Notes: generated by a model not told the origin, from the sequence alone. 64,000 bases of DNA from Gautieria morchelliformis (GCA_015179125.1 WHVA01000005.1:372001-436000); one strand, 5' to 3'; positions 1 through 11,970 are shown, counted from the first letter of the stretch. Numbers and translations are program-made.

Positions 1-85
1 GGCATAAACTATACAGTGGGTCCCTAAGGGGCCCACTGGGATTATGTAATAACTATTGTACATGTAGATACACAGGTTATTTACA
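1..85 (-). repeat. 3' LTR of element A, truncated by the window edge
   Basis: Nearly identical to 8951-9035. Minus-strand start is TGTAAATAACC, directly after a purine-rich tract. If it has the length of the right copy (215 bp), about 130 bp lie outside the window. Confidence 0.85.
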
Positions 86-100
86 CCCTCCCCCTCTATA
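86..100 (-). other. Polypurine tract of element A
   Basis: On the minus strand TATAGAGGGGGAGGG ends exactly where the LTR begins. Such a tract primes plus-strand DNA synthesis in LTR elements. It fixes the LTR boundary and the orientation. Confidence 0.8.
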
Positions 101-118
101 GACAACTATAGGGGTCAA

Positions 119-2100
119 CTATGACTCATAGAGGTCATCCATGAGGGAGTCCTCTAGAGTGGCTGATACGATGACGTCCTTGTCGTACGGGGCCGGTGGA
201 ATGCGTGACTCCTCCGGGGGCACCTCCGCGTCATCGGTGGTGATTGGGTGAGGCTGGTCAGCCTCACCACTAGCGGCGGTATCCGCTTGGGTGATGAGGC
301 CAGCGTCCTCGCGGAGCATGGCCTCAACGGCTGGGTCCTCAGTCTGAGGAGGGGGCTGGAAGCGCGCCAGCTCTTGGTCGAGCTGAGCGTGAGTGAGGGG
401 TCGCATCACCGTGGCCCTCACATGGCTGGTCTCGATGACCTTTTGTTGGCCCTCGTGGGCGGCGGCACTGAATGCTGCGCCGGTGATGCTGCGTTGAACA
501 TAGTGTTCAATGCGTGCCACTCGCTCGCGAGTGACCCCTGCATAGCGGGCCAACCATCTCGCGATCTCGGTGAGGGGGATGTCGGGGCCGGCTCGGCCCT
601 CCACAGGGAATGGGCCCGTGATGGAGAGCCGCAGGGTGGTGCTCTGAGGCGTCAGCACTTCCCTGGCGTCGACAAAGCTCGACCATTGGTCTATTGAGCC
701 GAATAGGTCGAGTAGCCTCGCCCTGAGAGGTGATGCGACCCCTTTGACCTGGGGCGCAAGGGCCTTCAACCACATCCAGACATCCATGTCGTCTAGGTTG
801 AAGGTGCCATCCGCGTTGTCACAGATGGCGGATGGGATTCCTTCAGGGTTGTGTACCCAACCAGGAGGGCCGCGATATCGTGCGGGGTACCGCCCGCTAT
901 CACGAGACAATCCCTTTTGGGATTTTGAGCGCGTTGTTCGCGCTCGATGTGTTTGAATACGCCGATCATCTCGCGCGTACGCATGATCTGTGGCGTTTCT
1001 TTTGCCCACGCTATGAGTTCGACAAAGCGTGGGTCGTCGAGCGGGCAGACGTCGTACCATTGAGTACGATGCTGTTGGGCCTTTCCTACTGGCCATGGTA
1101 GGAGGCCCGTCTCGGAGATCGGTGGATCTCCGAGTGGGATGAGCGTCCCCTCCCCCAGGTAGGGAGGGTGAACTGTCCCCACTGGTGGAGGCAGGGCCAC
1201 GCCAGGCCCGATGTACTGGGCCTTGACCTGCGCTATCCGCCGTTGAAGGGTGAGGTCGTTGACATTATGCGACGATGACACCGCTAGGTAAGCGCTAATC
1301 GCGCTTTCCCTCGCAATGGCTAGCCCATTGACGGTGTTGGGGGTGCCGCGCACTTTCTTGCGCTTTTTCTTTGGCTGCTCTGCCAGCCGCTGTGCCCTTT
1401 CCGGGTCGTACGTCTTCCAGACGGACGAGTCTGACTCCCATCCATCTGGGACGCCGTACGCAGAGTCGGAAGGCGTGCTATGCCCTTCCGTCGTTGTCGT
1501 TGTTGGGGTCGGTGCCGACAATCGGGACGCTAGTCCCGATGTTGCGCGCACCGGCAGAGGCACCGTCGCGTGAAGTGATGATGGCCCGGCTACTGGGTCC
1601 ATAGCCAGGTCATGTCGCGGCCTTTTTGAGGCAACGTGGGCCAGGGTAACCTGGAGCTGGGCTGCGCTTAGCTGTTGCTCCAGTTCCTTGATCCTGGCGC
1701 GCTCGGTTGCGAGCGCGTCATCGCGGTCTTCGACTGCGCGTTCCAACTCCTTGACCTCTTTTTTAAGGTCGTGGATGTCCCGGAGGGGCTCTTCTCGTGC
1801 GTCACGTGCGATGCCCCTTGCGAGCCATCCCCAGGCTGCATCAACGGCGTCACCGATGTCTTCGTCCCGCAACTTGACCTTGTGGGTGGCTGTCGCGGCC
1901 CTTAAGTGCGCGACGTAGTCCGTGCACATTGCGCAATCATCTGGGTGGACGATGGCGAGGGCATCCTCCCATCCCACGATCATCCAGTGCTCCTGGTCTA
2001 TTGGAGCACGGAGAATGTCTGCGGCCCCCTGTCTCGGGGCCGTTACTCGCGTTGTGGACGTTGACGGATCAACGTCCATCCCATCTTTGGGGGGCATCAT
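119..2100 (-). pseudogene. Additional sense ORF of element A, coiled-coil protein, frameshifted
   Basis: Lies between the pol stop and the 3' LTR, where some retroelements carry an env-like or accessory ORF. Starts ATG at 2100 and reads 435 codons to 793. A second frame, open from 1096 to 119, carries on the same acidic, proline-rich composition, and the switch is near 850-870. Read through one indel the protein would be about 660 aa. Residues about 110-165 form a heptad-like charged segment rich in Glu, Lys, Arg and Asp (predicted coiled coil). A lysine/arginine run near residue 245 could be a nuclear signal. No signal peptide or membrane segment is visible, so it does not look like an envelope protein. 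I do not recognise the family. Confidence 0.6.
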
Positions 2101-2221
2101 CTTCGTGAGGATGATGGTGGTTAGCTTCCAAGAAGCGATGCGCCCTCAGAGAGATCCGAGGTGAAAATTTTTAACCGCGCCGTGGCCGGTGCATCACGTG
2201 GTCTGCACGTGACAGACGCAT

Positions 2222-3991
2222 CTAGCGGCGTCTGGGGAGGTCACGTGGCTTGCTCACCCCCCTAAGCTCTAGATAGCTATCTAGGGCTTCAAGGTCCTGG
2301 CAGGATGACATGGGTTCCCATGTCACGTCGCCTAAGGTCCAACAGACCTGGAACTCCAGGTCCGTCGAGTTTATCCATCAATGTGCGATAATCTCGTCGA
2401 CGAGCCACTCCTCGTCGTCATTCGCTCCGAAGTCATAAAATGACTTGGCCTCACGATGGGGAAACAATTCGTCGTTGTTGGCCTCGTATCACCATACGAG
2501 GCTTGAATGGAAGACCGGTGAAATGCAACGGCTTTTCAGCTCGTCGGGAAGATCAAGGGTCACCGTCGAGGCGTCGTTGTGAGCCTCAATGACGCGGTAT
2601 GGTCCGATGTACCGCGGGACTAGTTTTCTGGCTCTTCCTTTTAGAAGAGTTAGGTTTTGTGTCGAAAGGTAGATGCGGTCATTGGCTGTGTACCTGTCGC
2701 TCGCCGTACGTTTCTTGTTTGCATGAAACGTTTGCATCACTCGATTCTCTATGATTGCATCATGTGCCAACATCAGGTTCCATTTTGCCTGATGTGCGAA
2801 CCGGGCTACCCCCTTGAACGGGGTGTCCACGGCTATGGGGAGGTCTATCCGCGGCATATAGCCGTGGTTCAGCTCGAACGGTGCGAACCCTGTGGTCGCG
2901 CTGACATTGCTGTTGAGGGCGACCTCAACCATTGGGCATTTCAATGCCCAATCCTTCTGGTCGTCTCTGACGACCGCACACAATATCTGGGCGATCGAGT
3001 GGTTTGCCCGCTCAGTGGCTCCATCTGTTTGGGGATGGAAGGCAGTTGACATGAGGAGCTTAGTCCCCATGAGTGGCTGTAGTTCACGCCAGAAGATCGA
3101 CGTGAACTTCGAGTCTCTGTCCGAGACGATGGAGTCGGGAACTCCGTGGAGTCGAATGACCTCCTTCAGAAACAGCCAGGCTACTCCCTTGGCTGACATG
3201 CTCGTCGTGGTTGGTACGAGGTGTACGAGCGACGTTAGTCGGTCGATGACTACCATCAGGTAGTCACAGTCGTTGGATTTGGGCAGGGGCCCCATGAAGT
3301 CGATGCCAATAGACTGCCACGGCCTATCTGGAATGGGTAGGCTGTGTAGTAGGCCTTTGGGTCGTTGTGGTCCGGTTTTCATCATCTGACACCTCGCGCA
3401 CGATGTGCAGAACGCTTCTATGTCTGGGCTCATGCCTGGCCACCAATATGCTCTTTGAACGTAGTTCGAAGTCTTCAGATGGCCGTAGTGGCCGACTATC
3501 TGATGTGCCCGATAGATGATAATTTCGATCAGCTTCCTTCCCCCTTGAAGAACAGAGCGGGGGATGGCAATGATGTCTCTTTTGAGCTGGTTCTTAGTCC
3601 AGATCAGCCTGTCCCGGATCCCGAATCTCGGGTGCACGTTCGGGTGCACCATGATCTTTGTGAAAATGGTGTCCCTGTGGTACGCGTCTCATAGGACCTT
3701 AGCCAGGTCTACGCCTTGCTTGACGACCCGGCGCAGGGGCGCGCCGTCATTTCCTGGGGCGATGGCTCTGACGTCATCGTCGTCGTCGCGTGACACAGCG
3801 ACATTCGCGGGCTCTGGTGAGCCCTCGTTTAGTGCGGTGGATTCCGTTACTCTCGCCTCTGTCTTCTCAGCGAGGCGTTTAGAGCGTCTTGTCGCCGCTG
3901 TTCGCAGCTCGATATACCGGTCGGTGGGCAATAACTCACCGTCCGGGTCTAGACGCGCATCCGCGTTCACGAAGACGTGGTCCGGGTGATT
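2222..3991 (-). pseudogene. Element A integrase with C-terminal chromodomain
   Basis: Integrase catalyses insertion of retroelement cDNA. Visible are the HHCC zinc-binding part (GHYGHLK, then CTSCARC), and the core with Asp in DFMGPL, Asp in SDRDSKF and Glu in GATERAN, matching the DDE triad. After the core the frame continues into a chromodomain-like segment about 2270-2470 (DEEWLVDEI, then TWEP), which targets chromoviruses to heterochromatin. Three in-frame TGA codons interrupt it (3691-3689, 2491-2489, 2380-2378); in each place CGA would restore a plausible Arg. The frame ends with TAG at 2224-2222. Confidence 0.85.
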
Positions 3992-5564
3992 GTCGTCACT
4001 CGTGTCGCTCTCGTAGTAGCGCGACAGGCAGTCCGCTACCTTGTTCTCTACACCATCGACATGAACGGTGTTGAAATTGAACCGGGAGAGAAACTCCCAA
4101 TAGGCTCTTCTGGGTCTTGAAGTACTCGAGCCCTTTGTGGTCTGTGACGAGGGTGAACCTTCATCCCAGCAGTTTGTCCTCCCATTTCATGAGAGCCTCA
4201 AGCACCGCGATTGTCTCGTGCTTGTGAGTCCGGTAGTGTTGCTGAGCAATGCTGAACTTCTTTGACAAGAAGCCAGCAGGTCGACAAGTTTTCCAGTCCG
4301 GACCTTGGCCGTAGACCACACCAACGCCAGTTTTTGATCCGTCAGTGATCACCCAGATCGGCTCTGGGCACCTGGCATCTACTGGACGCAGGATCGGGGC
4401 CTTACAGGCCAATGCCTTAATGCTTTGCCAGCATTTGTCCAGTAGTGGTGTCCATTCGAATGGATGGTTATTACGTGCACAGCCCGATAGTGGGGTGGTA
4501 TATGCGCTAACATCTGGCATGTAGTGTGCCAGATACTGTACTAGCCCGAGGAAACGCTGGACGTCGTTGAACGTCCGTGGCCTGCGCCACTCGCGGATGC
4601 GTTGCATCTTGTCCTCGTCGGCATGTACCCCTCGGCCATCGATGATATGGCTGAGACACTCCATTCGGATGGAATAGAGGTCCACCTTTTTCTTCCTCAG
4701 GAAAAGGTGATTCTTCCTTAGTCTGTCAAAGACGATGTAGAGGTGCTCTTCATGCTCTTGTATTAAGAGCGAGAATATGAAGATGTCGTCCATGTATACA
4801 TGGAAGAAGCAACCTATGCAGTCGTGGAAAATGGCTGTCATCAGCCATTGGAATGTTGATGGGGCGTTACAGTCCCCCATCTGTATCACCTGGCTCCTGA
4901 ATGTGCCAAGGATCGTGGCAAAGGCAGTCTTTGCTACGTGATCCAGATGGATCCGGATCTGCTCGTATGCTTCTGACATATCGAGTTTTGTTCGATACCG
5001 ACAGTGAGCCATGTCGCTGCAGATGATATCCTGATCCGGGAAGGGCGTGACGTCCTTCACTGTGTTCTTGTTCTGCTGGCGTAGATTGAAGATGGTTCGC
5101 AATGTACCGTTCTTCTTCGGCACACACAGCATGGGCACTGCCTGCTGCGTGACTGCCGGAATCCACCACTTTGCAGTGGTGTATCGTTCTATCTTAGCCG
5201 ATAGTTCCTCTCGGAAGTGTTCGGGGCATTTCAATAGTCGATACCGCATGTGCTTGTTGGGATTGATGAGGTTGATCTCATGGTTGATCTCCCGTAGTGG
5301 CGGGAGTTCTAATGGAATTCCACTGACTAAGTCAGTGATTCGTTCCATCCATTCCTCATGGAGGCGAGGAAGGTCATTATCCGTGAGGATGATGGTGGTG
5401 GTTGGCTTAGAAGCCATTAGGCGCTGTGTGCGTCTATTAGGTCCCGCGGCACGTGGAACTGCTTTCCTCTTCCCCATCGCTTTCACCGTTAGGTGAGAGC
5501 GCCTCTCCCTACGGTTGTAGGGTGAGTTCGAGGACGAGTCGTCCTGCGACTCATCCTCCTGGCT
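3992..5564 (-). pseudogene. Element A reverse transcriptase and RNase H
   Basis: Open from 5486 to 4161 (441 aa). The RT catalytic motif is YMDD in HVYMDDIFIF (about 4786-4815). The RNase H part shows TDGSKTG and the conserved HKHET block, and continues after a TGA at 4163-4161 with VTDHKGLEYF. A small indel near 4118 then changes frame before NFNTVHVDGVENK and CLSRYYESD, the usual RNase H end and linker. The RT active site is intact but RNase H is broken by the stop and frameshift. It shares its frame with the protease upstream. Confidence 0.88.
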
Positions 5565-6361
5565 TCAATGAGCCAGGTTAGGCTTCGATGCCTGGGTGAT
5601 TCTGCTCACCCATGGCCCCTTGTCCTTGTTCGTCGATATATCGTCGTTGAACGATACCTTGCCCGTGGGGATCACTTCATTCCCCTTGCGGATCGTCCCT
5701 GGGCTTGAGAAGTCCAGGGTTATGCCGAATCTCCTTAGGAACGGTGTCCCTAAGATAGCGTCGTAATATTCGATGTTCGCTACATCGAAATATTCGTCGT
5801 ATGTCTCACGACCAAATTTGATGGTCGTGTTCGTTCCATAGTTGACCGTGGAACGGCTGCCTATGCAGGCTAGCTGCAGCGCGATTGGCTGCTCCAGGGA
5901 GAATGTCTTCATCCCTGTAGCTCGCGTGAATTCAGGGGATAGCAGTACCCCTTCGCTGCCGCTATCTAGCAGGCAGTGGGCTTTTACGCCGTTTATTTCC
6001 CAGTACCCCGATAGGGTATGGTTCTCACTGCGCGGGCGCGTTGGCCACATCCTGTGTTTGCTTCGGTGGTGATACACTGGCTCTGACGCACGTGCTCCCA
6101 TGACCTTCGTGGTGGTTTCATCCTCCAGCGCGAATCTGATCACGCTGGACCTGTAGGTGGTGTCTTCCACCTCCTCATCCCATTCATAGTATTGGGACGG
6201 CTCGGGGTCCCACTCTTCAGCGGGCGTGTCTCCGTTTTACGGAGTGTCGTTGGGTTGGGTATCACCCTCCCCCTCTTCATCAATCTGTTGAAGAGAATTT
6301 TGACCGAGATCCATCATCTCCGGATCCTCGGCCTCATCGTCGTGCCTCGCGGCTGCTGTCC
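5565..6361 (-). pseudogene. Element A protease region of pol
   Basis: Open frame from 6170 to 5565, in the same frame as RT. An aspartic protease signature is visible (HCLLDSGSEG, about 5940-5970), followed by a retropepsin-like ILGTPFLRRFG block. This enzyme cleaves the polyprotein. The frame is open upstream towards the gag stop except for one TAA near 6230; gag and pol lie in different frames, consistent with frameshift expression, but no slippery heptamer was seen. The TGA at 5567-5565 separates it from RT. Confidence 0.82.
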
Positions 6362-8689
6362 TTATACTGGATCTAAGCCGGGGGCATTCTGCCTTTTGTG
6401 GCCAGGTTGGCCGCATTCAAAGCACGTGGTGTTGCTTTGGTTGCCGCTGGGTCGATCGTTAGGCTGGCCCAACACTTTCGTTGGTGGGGCAGGTCGTGGG
6501 GACGACCCTGACGCTTGAGGCTGTTTAGCTTCAGGTGGGCGTCCAGCCTGTGCTGGGCGTGAGGGCGGTAGCTGTGGTCCTGTTCCACTTCTTGCGAACA
6601 GGCTGGGCCTGGTCAGGCCCGTTTGTGTCAACGGCTTGCTCCCTGTGAGCCGGGCAGTGCTTGCCATTGCTGCTGCGCTTTCTGCGTGGCGCATCCCCAT
6701 GTTGTATCGGGATGCCTCCTCGATCATCCGGGCCATCTCGAAGAGTTGCTCTATTGAGCTGCTCTCGGCATTATAGCCCTTTTTGAGGACCTCGTTGCGC
6801 AGCGTTTCGCGCAGCGCTGATACGAACCGTCTCCGGAACGTGTAATCGTCTGGCGGCTGTATCATACGTGCCACGTATTTCGTGAGCTCGTTCAGCATTT
6901 CCTGAACGGTTTTCATGCCCTGCATGACCGCGTCGAACTTATTCGATGCGTGATGGTACGTCAGTGTGTGCAGGAACCTTTTTTGAAGGCCTTGCATCAC
7001 AGTTTCCAGCGTCCAGCTGCGGACCTGGCGATCGAAGCGTTCAACGTTTCGAAGGAACCACTCCTGGGCTTCACCGGTGAGGCGAGTGCCCACGTAGCCG
7101 ACCTGCATGTCGATGCTGGTTGACCCTAGGAGGCAATTCATTTTCAGCCATCGTAGGATGGCTGCCACGAAGATTTCAAACTCTTTGAGGTCAGATCCCC
7201 CAGCATATGGCTCGGGGTGAGCCAATTTCACACCGGCTTTCGCTAGCACAGACTTCTCTGGGTCTGTGTCCGCGGCGCCTGCTAACGCCACGTGGATCAT
7301 CCATGTGATCCCGTCGTACAGCTCCATTGGTACGACGTCGGCCTGGTCAGGGATTCCCTGGCCTTCCGTTGGGGCCATGGATCGCTCGCGCGGTTGTGAC
7401 GCCGTGCGGGGCAGGCTGTTATATGCCCTGACGGGCCCCAGGCCCAGATCGGGCTCGGGATCGGGAGCATTTTGTGCTCTCGGTTCTGGGAGCATTTTGT
7501 GCCTGGTGTCCCCGGTCAGTCCCACGTTGCGGATCTGCAGCCTGCTGTTGTAGGCTGCGCGCGCCTGCCGTGCATCCTGTACGGCTTGCGTGAGCTGCTC
7601 GTCGGGCAGCTGAGCGGTGTGGCTGGGGGCCACTGTCTCTTCAGCGTTCTTCGCTAGTAGCTCGAGTGCCCGTGTGTGGCGGCGCATGGCTGCGGCTTCT
7701 TTATGCTGCCAGTGTGCAACTTCGAGCTCTAAGCTCTCGGTCGTCGTTTCAGAGTCAGGATCTGAGGTGACCTGCTCCCTAACGATCTGTTGGATCGTTT
7801 TACGGCTGTCCGTTGGGGCAGCCCATTGCTCTTGAGGTTCATTCCCGAACCTTACGTCCTGTTCGACCGGGACGGCTGGCGGCGGCATTCGCTGCTTGTC
7901 CCACTCCTTTCGGCACGGGTCTTCCACGTCGCGACTGCGTTCGTTGGTTGCGGACTGTCGCGAGCTTGGACGAGTTGTGTCGCGTTCACTGCGTGGGTGG
8001 AGGGCTTTCTGGACGTCCTCCAGCGTGGCTGCGTCTTGCAGCCTGATCTCCTCCGCCTGGTGGAGTTCCTTGCCGATTGCCATTAGGGCGGCGGCGGTGT
8101 TGTCAAGCTGCGATGCCAGCTGATCGTGCTTGTGGTGCGTCAGCGTGCTTCGGTGCAGCGCAGCCTGCACCTGTTTGTTCAGGGCCTCTGCCGTCTCGTG
8201 GTCGATGGCGTGAGCCCTCGAGCTCTTGTGACTTGAGCTTGAGTATTCCGAGTCCTGACCATCGTCTGGGGCTCGTGTTTTTTGCCGTCATCCTCCTTCA
8301 GGGACGATTGTCGTCACTCTACTTCGTGAGCGTCGGTTTGAGTTGTGGCTTTGTGCCCACCTCGACGTTGTTGCTCTACCGTCTGACAACGGCGAGACTT
8401 CTCTGCCCTTTCCTTTGTCTCTGGGCAGAGAGGAATGGGGGGGCGGCACCGGCTCGTTGCCCGGTGTCGTCTCTTCCTCGGCCACGCTCGATGAGATGTG
8501 GTTGGGGTTTTCCTCGTCCTCTACTGAGGGGATGAGGGCGGTGAGGTCTACGATCTCTCCGTCTTCTATCATCCTGGACTCTTGGTCCAGGGTAGCGTCA
8601 GCCGTCGTGTCACTGGGCTGCGCCTGGGGCGTGGACCTCGAGCTCGTCGCTCGTGTCCGTCTTCGACTGCGTGGAATCATCATGCTCAC
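6362..8689 (-). pseudogene. Element A gag polyprotein with internal TGA
   Basis: Begins ATG at 8689 with a basic, serine-rich N terminus (MSMMIPRSRRR) and stops at TGA 8290-8288. The same frame then continues to 6362 with no other stop. The C-terminal half has the retrotransposon gag capsid region (GYVGTRLTGEAQEWFLRNVE) and ends in a CCHC zinc knuckle, CFECGQPGHKRQ; the last Cys position falls in NAPG and is degenerate. Gag forms the intracellular particle and binds RNA. The stop is probably a recent mutation. Confidence 0.85.
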
Positions 8690-8820
8690 AGCCGACAGTA
8701 GAGGGTCTACTGGAGGGTCTCAACGATGTTTAGTCGTCGACGCAGCGATCTTTTCAAGATTGCTTCGAATCCACTATCGGTTGGTCACGTGGCGATCAAC
8801 CGCAGGATAGTTCAAAAAGG

Positions 8821-9035
8821 TGTAAAGGATGTCGATCTTATGACCTTGTATCACAAGGGCACTACAGAACTTGGCCAATGAGTGGTATTCTGAATGCTAC
8901 GTAGTGACAGGTAAGAGTAAGATGTGATGGGGGCCGCTGGTCGGTTCCCAGGCATAAACTATACAGTGGGTCCCTAAGGGGCCCACTGGGATTATGTAAT
9001 AACTATTGTACATGTAGATACACAGGTTATTTACA
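8821..9035 (-). repeat. 5' LTR of element A
   Basis: 215 bp bounded by TGTAAATA (minus-strand start) and TTTACA (minus-strand end), an inverted TGTAAA/TTTACA pair typical of LTRs. Only 85 bp can be compared with the other LTR. The internal region starts left of 8821; no standard tRNA primer site was recognised there. Confidence 0.75.
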
Positions 9036-9800
9036 TTTCCCCCCCTCCTGGTTGGAAGACGCTGGGGTCTGGGAACCGTGTCAGCCCCCAGGTTAGGGTC
9101 TGGTTGGCCATTCATGTTGGCTGCCTCGGTGCGTTGGTGCTCAGGTGAAGACATCACTGCTCAGAAGCTCACTTCTTGGCTCTCCTGCCCTGCCAGTTGG
9201 GGTTGGGGTTGGTTAGTTGGATGATGCCGGGCTCTGAGGGCAGCACCAGCCCCCAGGTTGATGTCTAGTTAGACGGTCAGCTTCACTGCCAAGGTGCATT
9301 GTTGCTCACATGGGGAGTTGGGGTTGGGGTTCGATTCAGTATTCCATTGAGTTGCCTCGGTGCATGGAAGCAGATGAAAAATGTGGTTGAATGGATGGGT
9401 GATCCTTGTTCCTCAACCCCACACACTTTACCATGCGCATGTGTGTGCATGAGCAGGCACATACGGTGGTGGTGAGTGGGGTGGGGTGTGTGTATGCGCA
9501 GCCTCATGCGCACATTGGGGGCGGTGGAGGATGAGGTGGTGGTGTGTGGGAGTGGGTGGCGGCATCGCGTGCTGTGGTGATAGCCGGTGCGTGCAGGTGG
9601 AGGGCACTGGTAGTGCCCAGGCAGGTCATGTGACCTGGCCTGGAATACTCCATCAAGTTTGCAAGTCACCTGCGCCATTCCGATGGCCAAACCTGGACTC
9701 AGTAGGTTTTTAGATGCCAGGTAACCTGGACTTGTGGGGTTTGGATCTGCAAGTTAAAATTGCAGGTAGAACTGCGAGTCACCTGTAGAAACCTGGACTT
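9036..9800. other. Unassigned stretch beside element A
   Basis: No supported gene. It contains G/T-rich low-complexity sequence (several GTTGGGGTT runs, 9195-9330) and a twice-repeated CAGCCCCCAGGTT motif (9083, 9247). The phrase ACCTGGACT recurs near 9689, 9725 and 9792. Just outside the LTR, 9036-9050 is C-rich and would read as a polypurine tract on the minus strand. Confidence 0.5.
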
Positions 9801-10411
9801 GTGGACAGCCCTGCTGACAACTTCAAGGCCATTTGTGCTTATATCAAGAAGCAGCAAGTGGCCCTAGCCAAAATCATTCTCCACATCAAACCATCCCAGC
9901 TTTCTCAGGGCCATTTCAGTAACCCAATGGAGATTTGGGAGAATCTTGAGCAAGTCCATCGCACTTGTGGATTTGTGACCTGCCTTGCCCTTCATTGTGA
10001 ATTCCTTTATATGGAGAAACATGACGACCAGGTGATGAATTCATGGATTGCCAATGTCAAAATAATGTGTACTGTCTTGATGCTCCCAGAGTTATGGTTA
10101 TTGATGAGGACATCATTCTCTCACTCACATCTGGACTACCAGATTTGTATTCCACACTCATCGTCATGCTCGACAACCTTCCCCCAAATGAACTTATGCT
10201 TCCAAATGTCATCACACATTTTTTGAATGAGGAGGTGTGAAAAAATGCTCATGAAGATGTTGTGGAACTCCCAGGGCCTGTCTATTCTGTACAAGATGTC
10301 AAGAACAAGAAAATCAAGATGCAACTTTCCAAAATTACTTGCTACAGTTGTGGCAAGAAAGATCACTACAAGTCTAGTCCAGACCCAAAGAAGGATAAAA
10401 CAGGTGATTAA
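9801..10411 (+). pseudogene. Ty1/copia gag remnant (UBN2-like)
   Basis: Residues from 9801 resemble the N-terminal copia gag domain (SNPMEIWENLEQVHR, then LHCEFLYMEKHDDQ). Near 10080 the frame shifts to IDEDIILSLTSGLPDLY and LDNLPPNELMLPNVI, both typical of this family. A TGA at about 10238 is followed in frame by a zinc knuckle, CYSCGKKDHYKSS, whose last Cys is Ser. It ends at TAA 10409-10411. No protease or polymerase follows before the LTR, so pol has been deleted or was never present. Confidence 0.75.
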
Positions 10412-10465
10412 GTTGTAGCTTTTTTGTTCTGAGTACCTCTTGAATTTCTGCTGCTTGAGGAGGTG

Positions 10466-10609
10466 TGTTGAGATGTGAGTGATGTCACATTGGTGTCATC
10501 ACCATCACTCATTGTGTCAAGACGAGTATATTAGTTAGAACTGAATGTACATTACTCCTCAGGCTGTTGTAACCTGCCACTACCTCACTTGTTTTCTATC
10601 ACTCACACA
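10466..10609 (+). repeat. Copia-type LTR (3') after the gag remnant
   Basis: Starts TGTTGAGATGTGAG, directly preceded by the purine tract GAGGAGGTG, and ends in CTCACACA. About 144 bp. The short length and TGTTGAGATG start fit small basidiomycete copia LTRs. The matching 5' LTR was not found upstream. Confidence 0.6.
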
Positions 10610-11214
10610 TCTGAAGGTGGGATCCATTTCCCTCAGATCACATCACCCCCATCTGCGATATGGACCTTTCCCCACCTTGTAACCTCCTCAGCTAAAATGT
10701 GCTTGATAATGGCCAACAGTTTGTTGAACATCATGCTAAAGAATACCACAAGTTGTTCTTAAATTGCTGTATGTATGAGTTTGAAGTGTGCTTGTTTCGG
10801 CCAGCACAGGCAAAGATCCGGGTCTATTATGTCACAATTAAAGAGCATTTCATAGAAAAGGGCTGTGACTGACATCCATCAACCACTTCTTCATGGGCAG
10901 AGATACCGGTAAGTGGCTTTGTGGAGTCAAGGACATCTGAGAGTTGGTAGTGCAAAGTGATGTGCACTAATTGGCTGAGTTGGACAATGCACTTGTTGAG
11001 AACAGTGTAGGGTTTTTATTTAGATTTTATGGCAGGAAGGATCCATGGAAACACTCCATGCTGAAGGACCAGTTCACCTAGACTGGTCCTGTTCACTCAA
11101 TGTCATCTGTAAGATGGAGCAAGGCATGAACAGTGATCTGGCATGCAGTAAGCCATTCAACAGAGTACTGGTAATAATATCTGGAAATGCCAAGTAGATG
11201 TCAGGTTATGAAAA
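10610..11214. other. Unassigned sequence, possible eroded coding remnant
   Basis: A broken frame between 10700 and 10930 reads protein-like for short stretches (for example HAKEYHKLF) but has stops and no motif I recognise. No gene is called. Confidence 0.3.
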
Positions 11215-11262
11215 TGTTGAGTACCCATTCCTGAGTCTGGTCCCGAAGCCTCGGCTTCTGTC
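11215..11262 (+). repeat. LTR fragment of the element D family
   Basis: About 48 bp match the start of the LTR at 61757 (TGTT..., CCCATTCCTGAGT, then CCCGAAGCCTCGG). The rest is missing. From 11263 to about 11700 I see no gene or repeat. Confidence 0.6.
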
Positions 11263-11719
11263 AGCAAGCCCATATTATACCACACTTGACTGTAGCCAGG
11301 GCCATCACTTGGTACTTACCAGCAACCCTGCCCTTCCCTGATCTCCCTGACCCCCAACCAACCCTGGATGTTGCATACTGTGTGAGCTGCTTCACTTCCG
11401 ACATTTTTCCAAAGCAGAAGGTGGAAGCAGAGCAGAGGTGATAAAGCATGCAGAACTGGTGGAAGTTTTTCTGGAAACGGGAATAGAGAGATGAAGGGAA
11501 AATAAATGACAAAGTGAAAATGCACAAAACTTCACACACATCTAATTCATCTTAGCCTTCACCATCACCTCAGCTCAGTTCACACAGATACATCACAGCC
11601 ATTCATCAGATCACCTTTGAATTTTATTCCTCTTCAGTCTATGGAGTCCCCCATGTCTAATATATCATCACAATAGTCACTCGACTTGGAAGATATTTGA
11701 TGACATGTTGAGCTTCATA

Positions 11720-11970
11720 ACATTGTTCATCCCCGATCGTAACCATGCATCACCACAACCATCCGTGACCACCACCATCCGTGACCACCACCAAAATGCA
11801 CCGCACCCAACGGTGACCGCAAGCATGCTTCACCACAGTTATCCATGCCTGCCACCATCCTACAACCCAACCCACAGCCAACGGCAACGCTGCCTCATCG
11901 CAACCCTCCATCACTGCAACCATCCTTGCCACAACATTTAACTGCAACCATTCTTGACCGCAGCCAACCA
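11720..11970. repeat. Degenerate tandem repeat, CCATCCGTGACCACCAC type
   Basis: Imperfect units around CCATCCGTGACCACCA, drifting into CCATCCTTGCC and CCATTCTTGACCGCAG. ORFs here follow from the repeat and are not coding evidence. The reverse-complement motif dominates 12650-13320. Confidence 0.6.

Larger units (their letters stand above)
1..9035 (-). mobile_element. Ty3/gypsy LTR retrotransposon A, decayed, with extra 3' ORF
   Basis: On the minus strand the order is LTR (8821-9035), gag, protease, reverse transcriptase, RNase H, integrase, chromodomain, an additional ORF, a polypurine tract and the start of the 3' LTR (1-85), which runs off the window. Bases 1-85 repeat 8951-9035 almost exactly and both copies begin TGTAAATAACC on the minus strand. 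RT-RNase H before integrase plus a C-terminal chromodomain place it among chromoviruses. Coding regions are broken by TGA codons, one TAA and frameshifts, so this copy is not autonomous. Target duplication cannot be tested because the left end is missing. Confidence 0.9.

Noticed and set aside
248..697. 149-codon plus-strand ORF
   Set aside because: Mirror of the element A minus-strand ORF; low-quality composition and no domain.
119..2100. Envelope gene in element A
   Set aside because: Position fits, but there is no signal peptide, no membrane helix and no cysteine-rich ectodomain.
8761..8790. tRNA T-loop-like TTCGAATCC near the element A LTR as a primer site
   Set aside because: It lies about 45 bp inside the internal region, on the wrong side for a primer site, and stem pairing fails.
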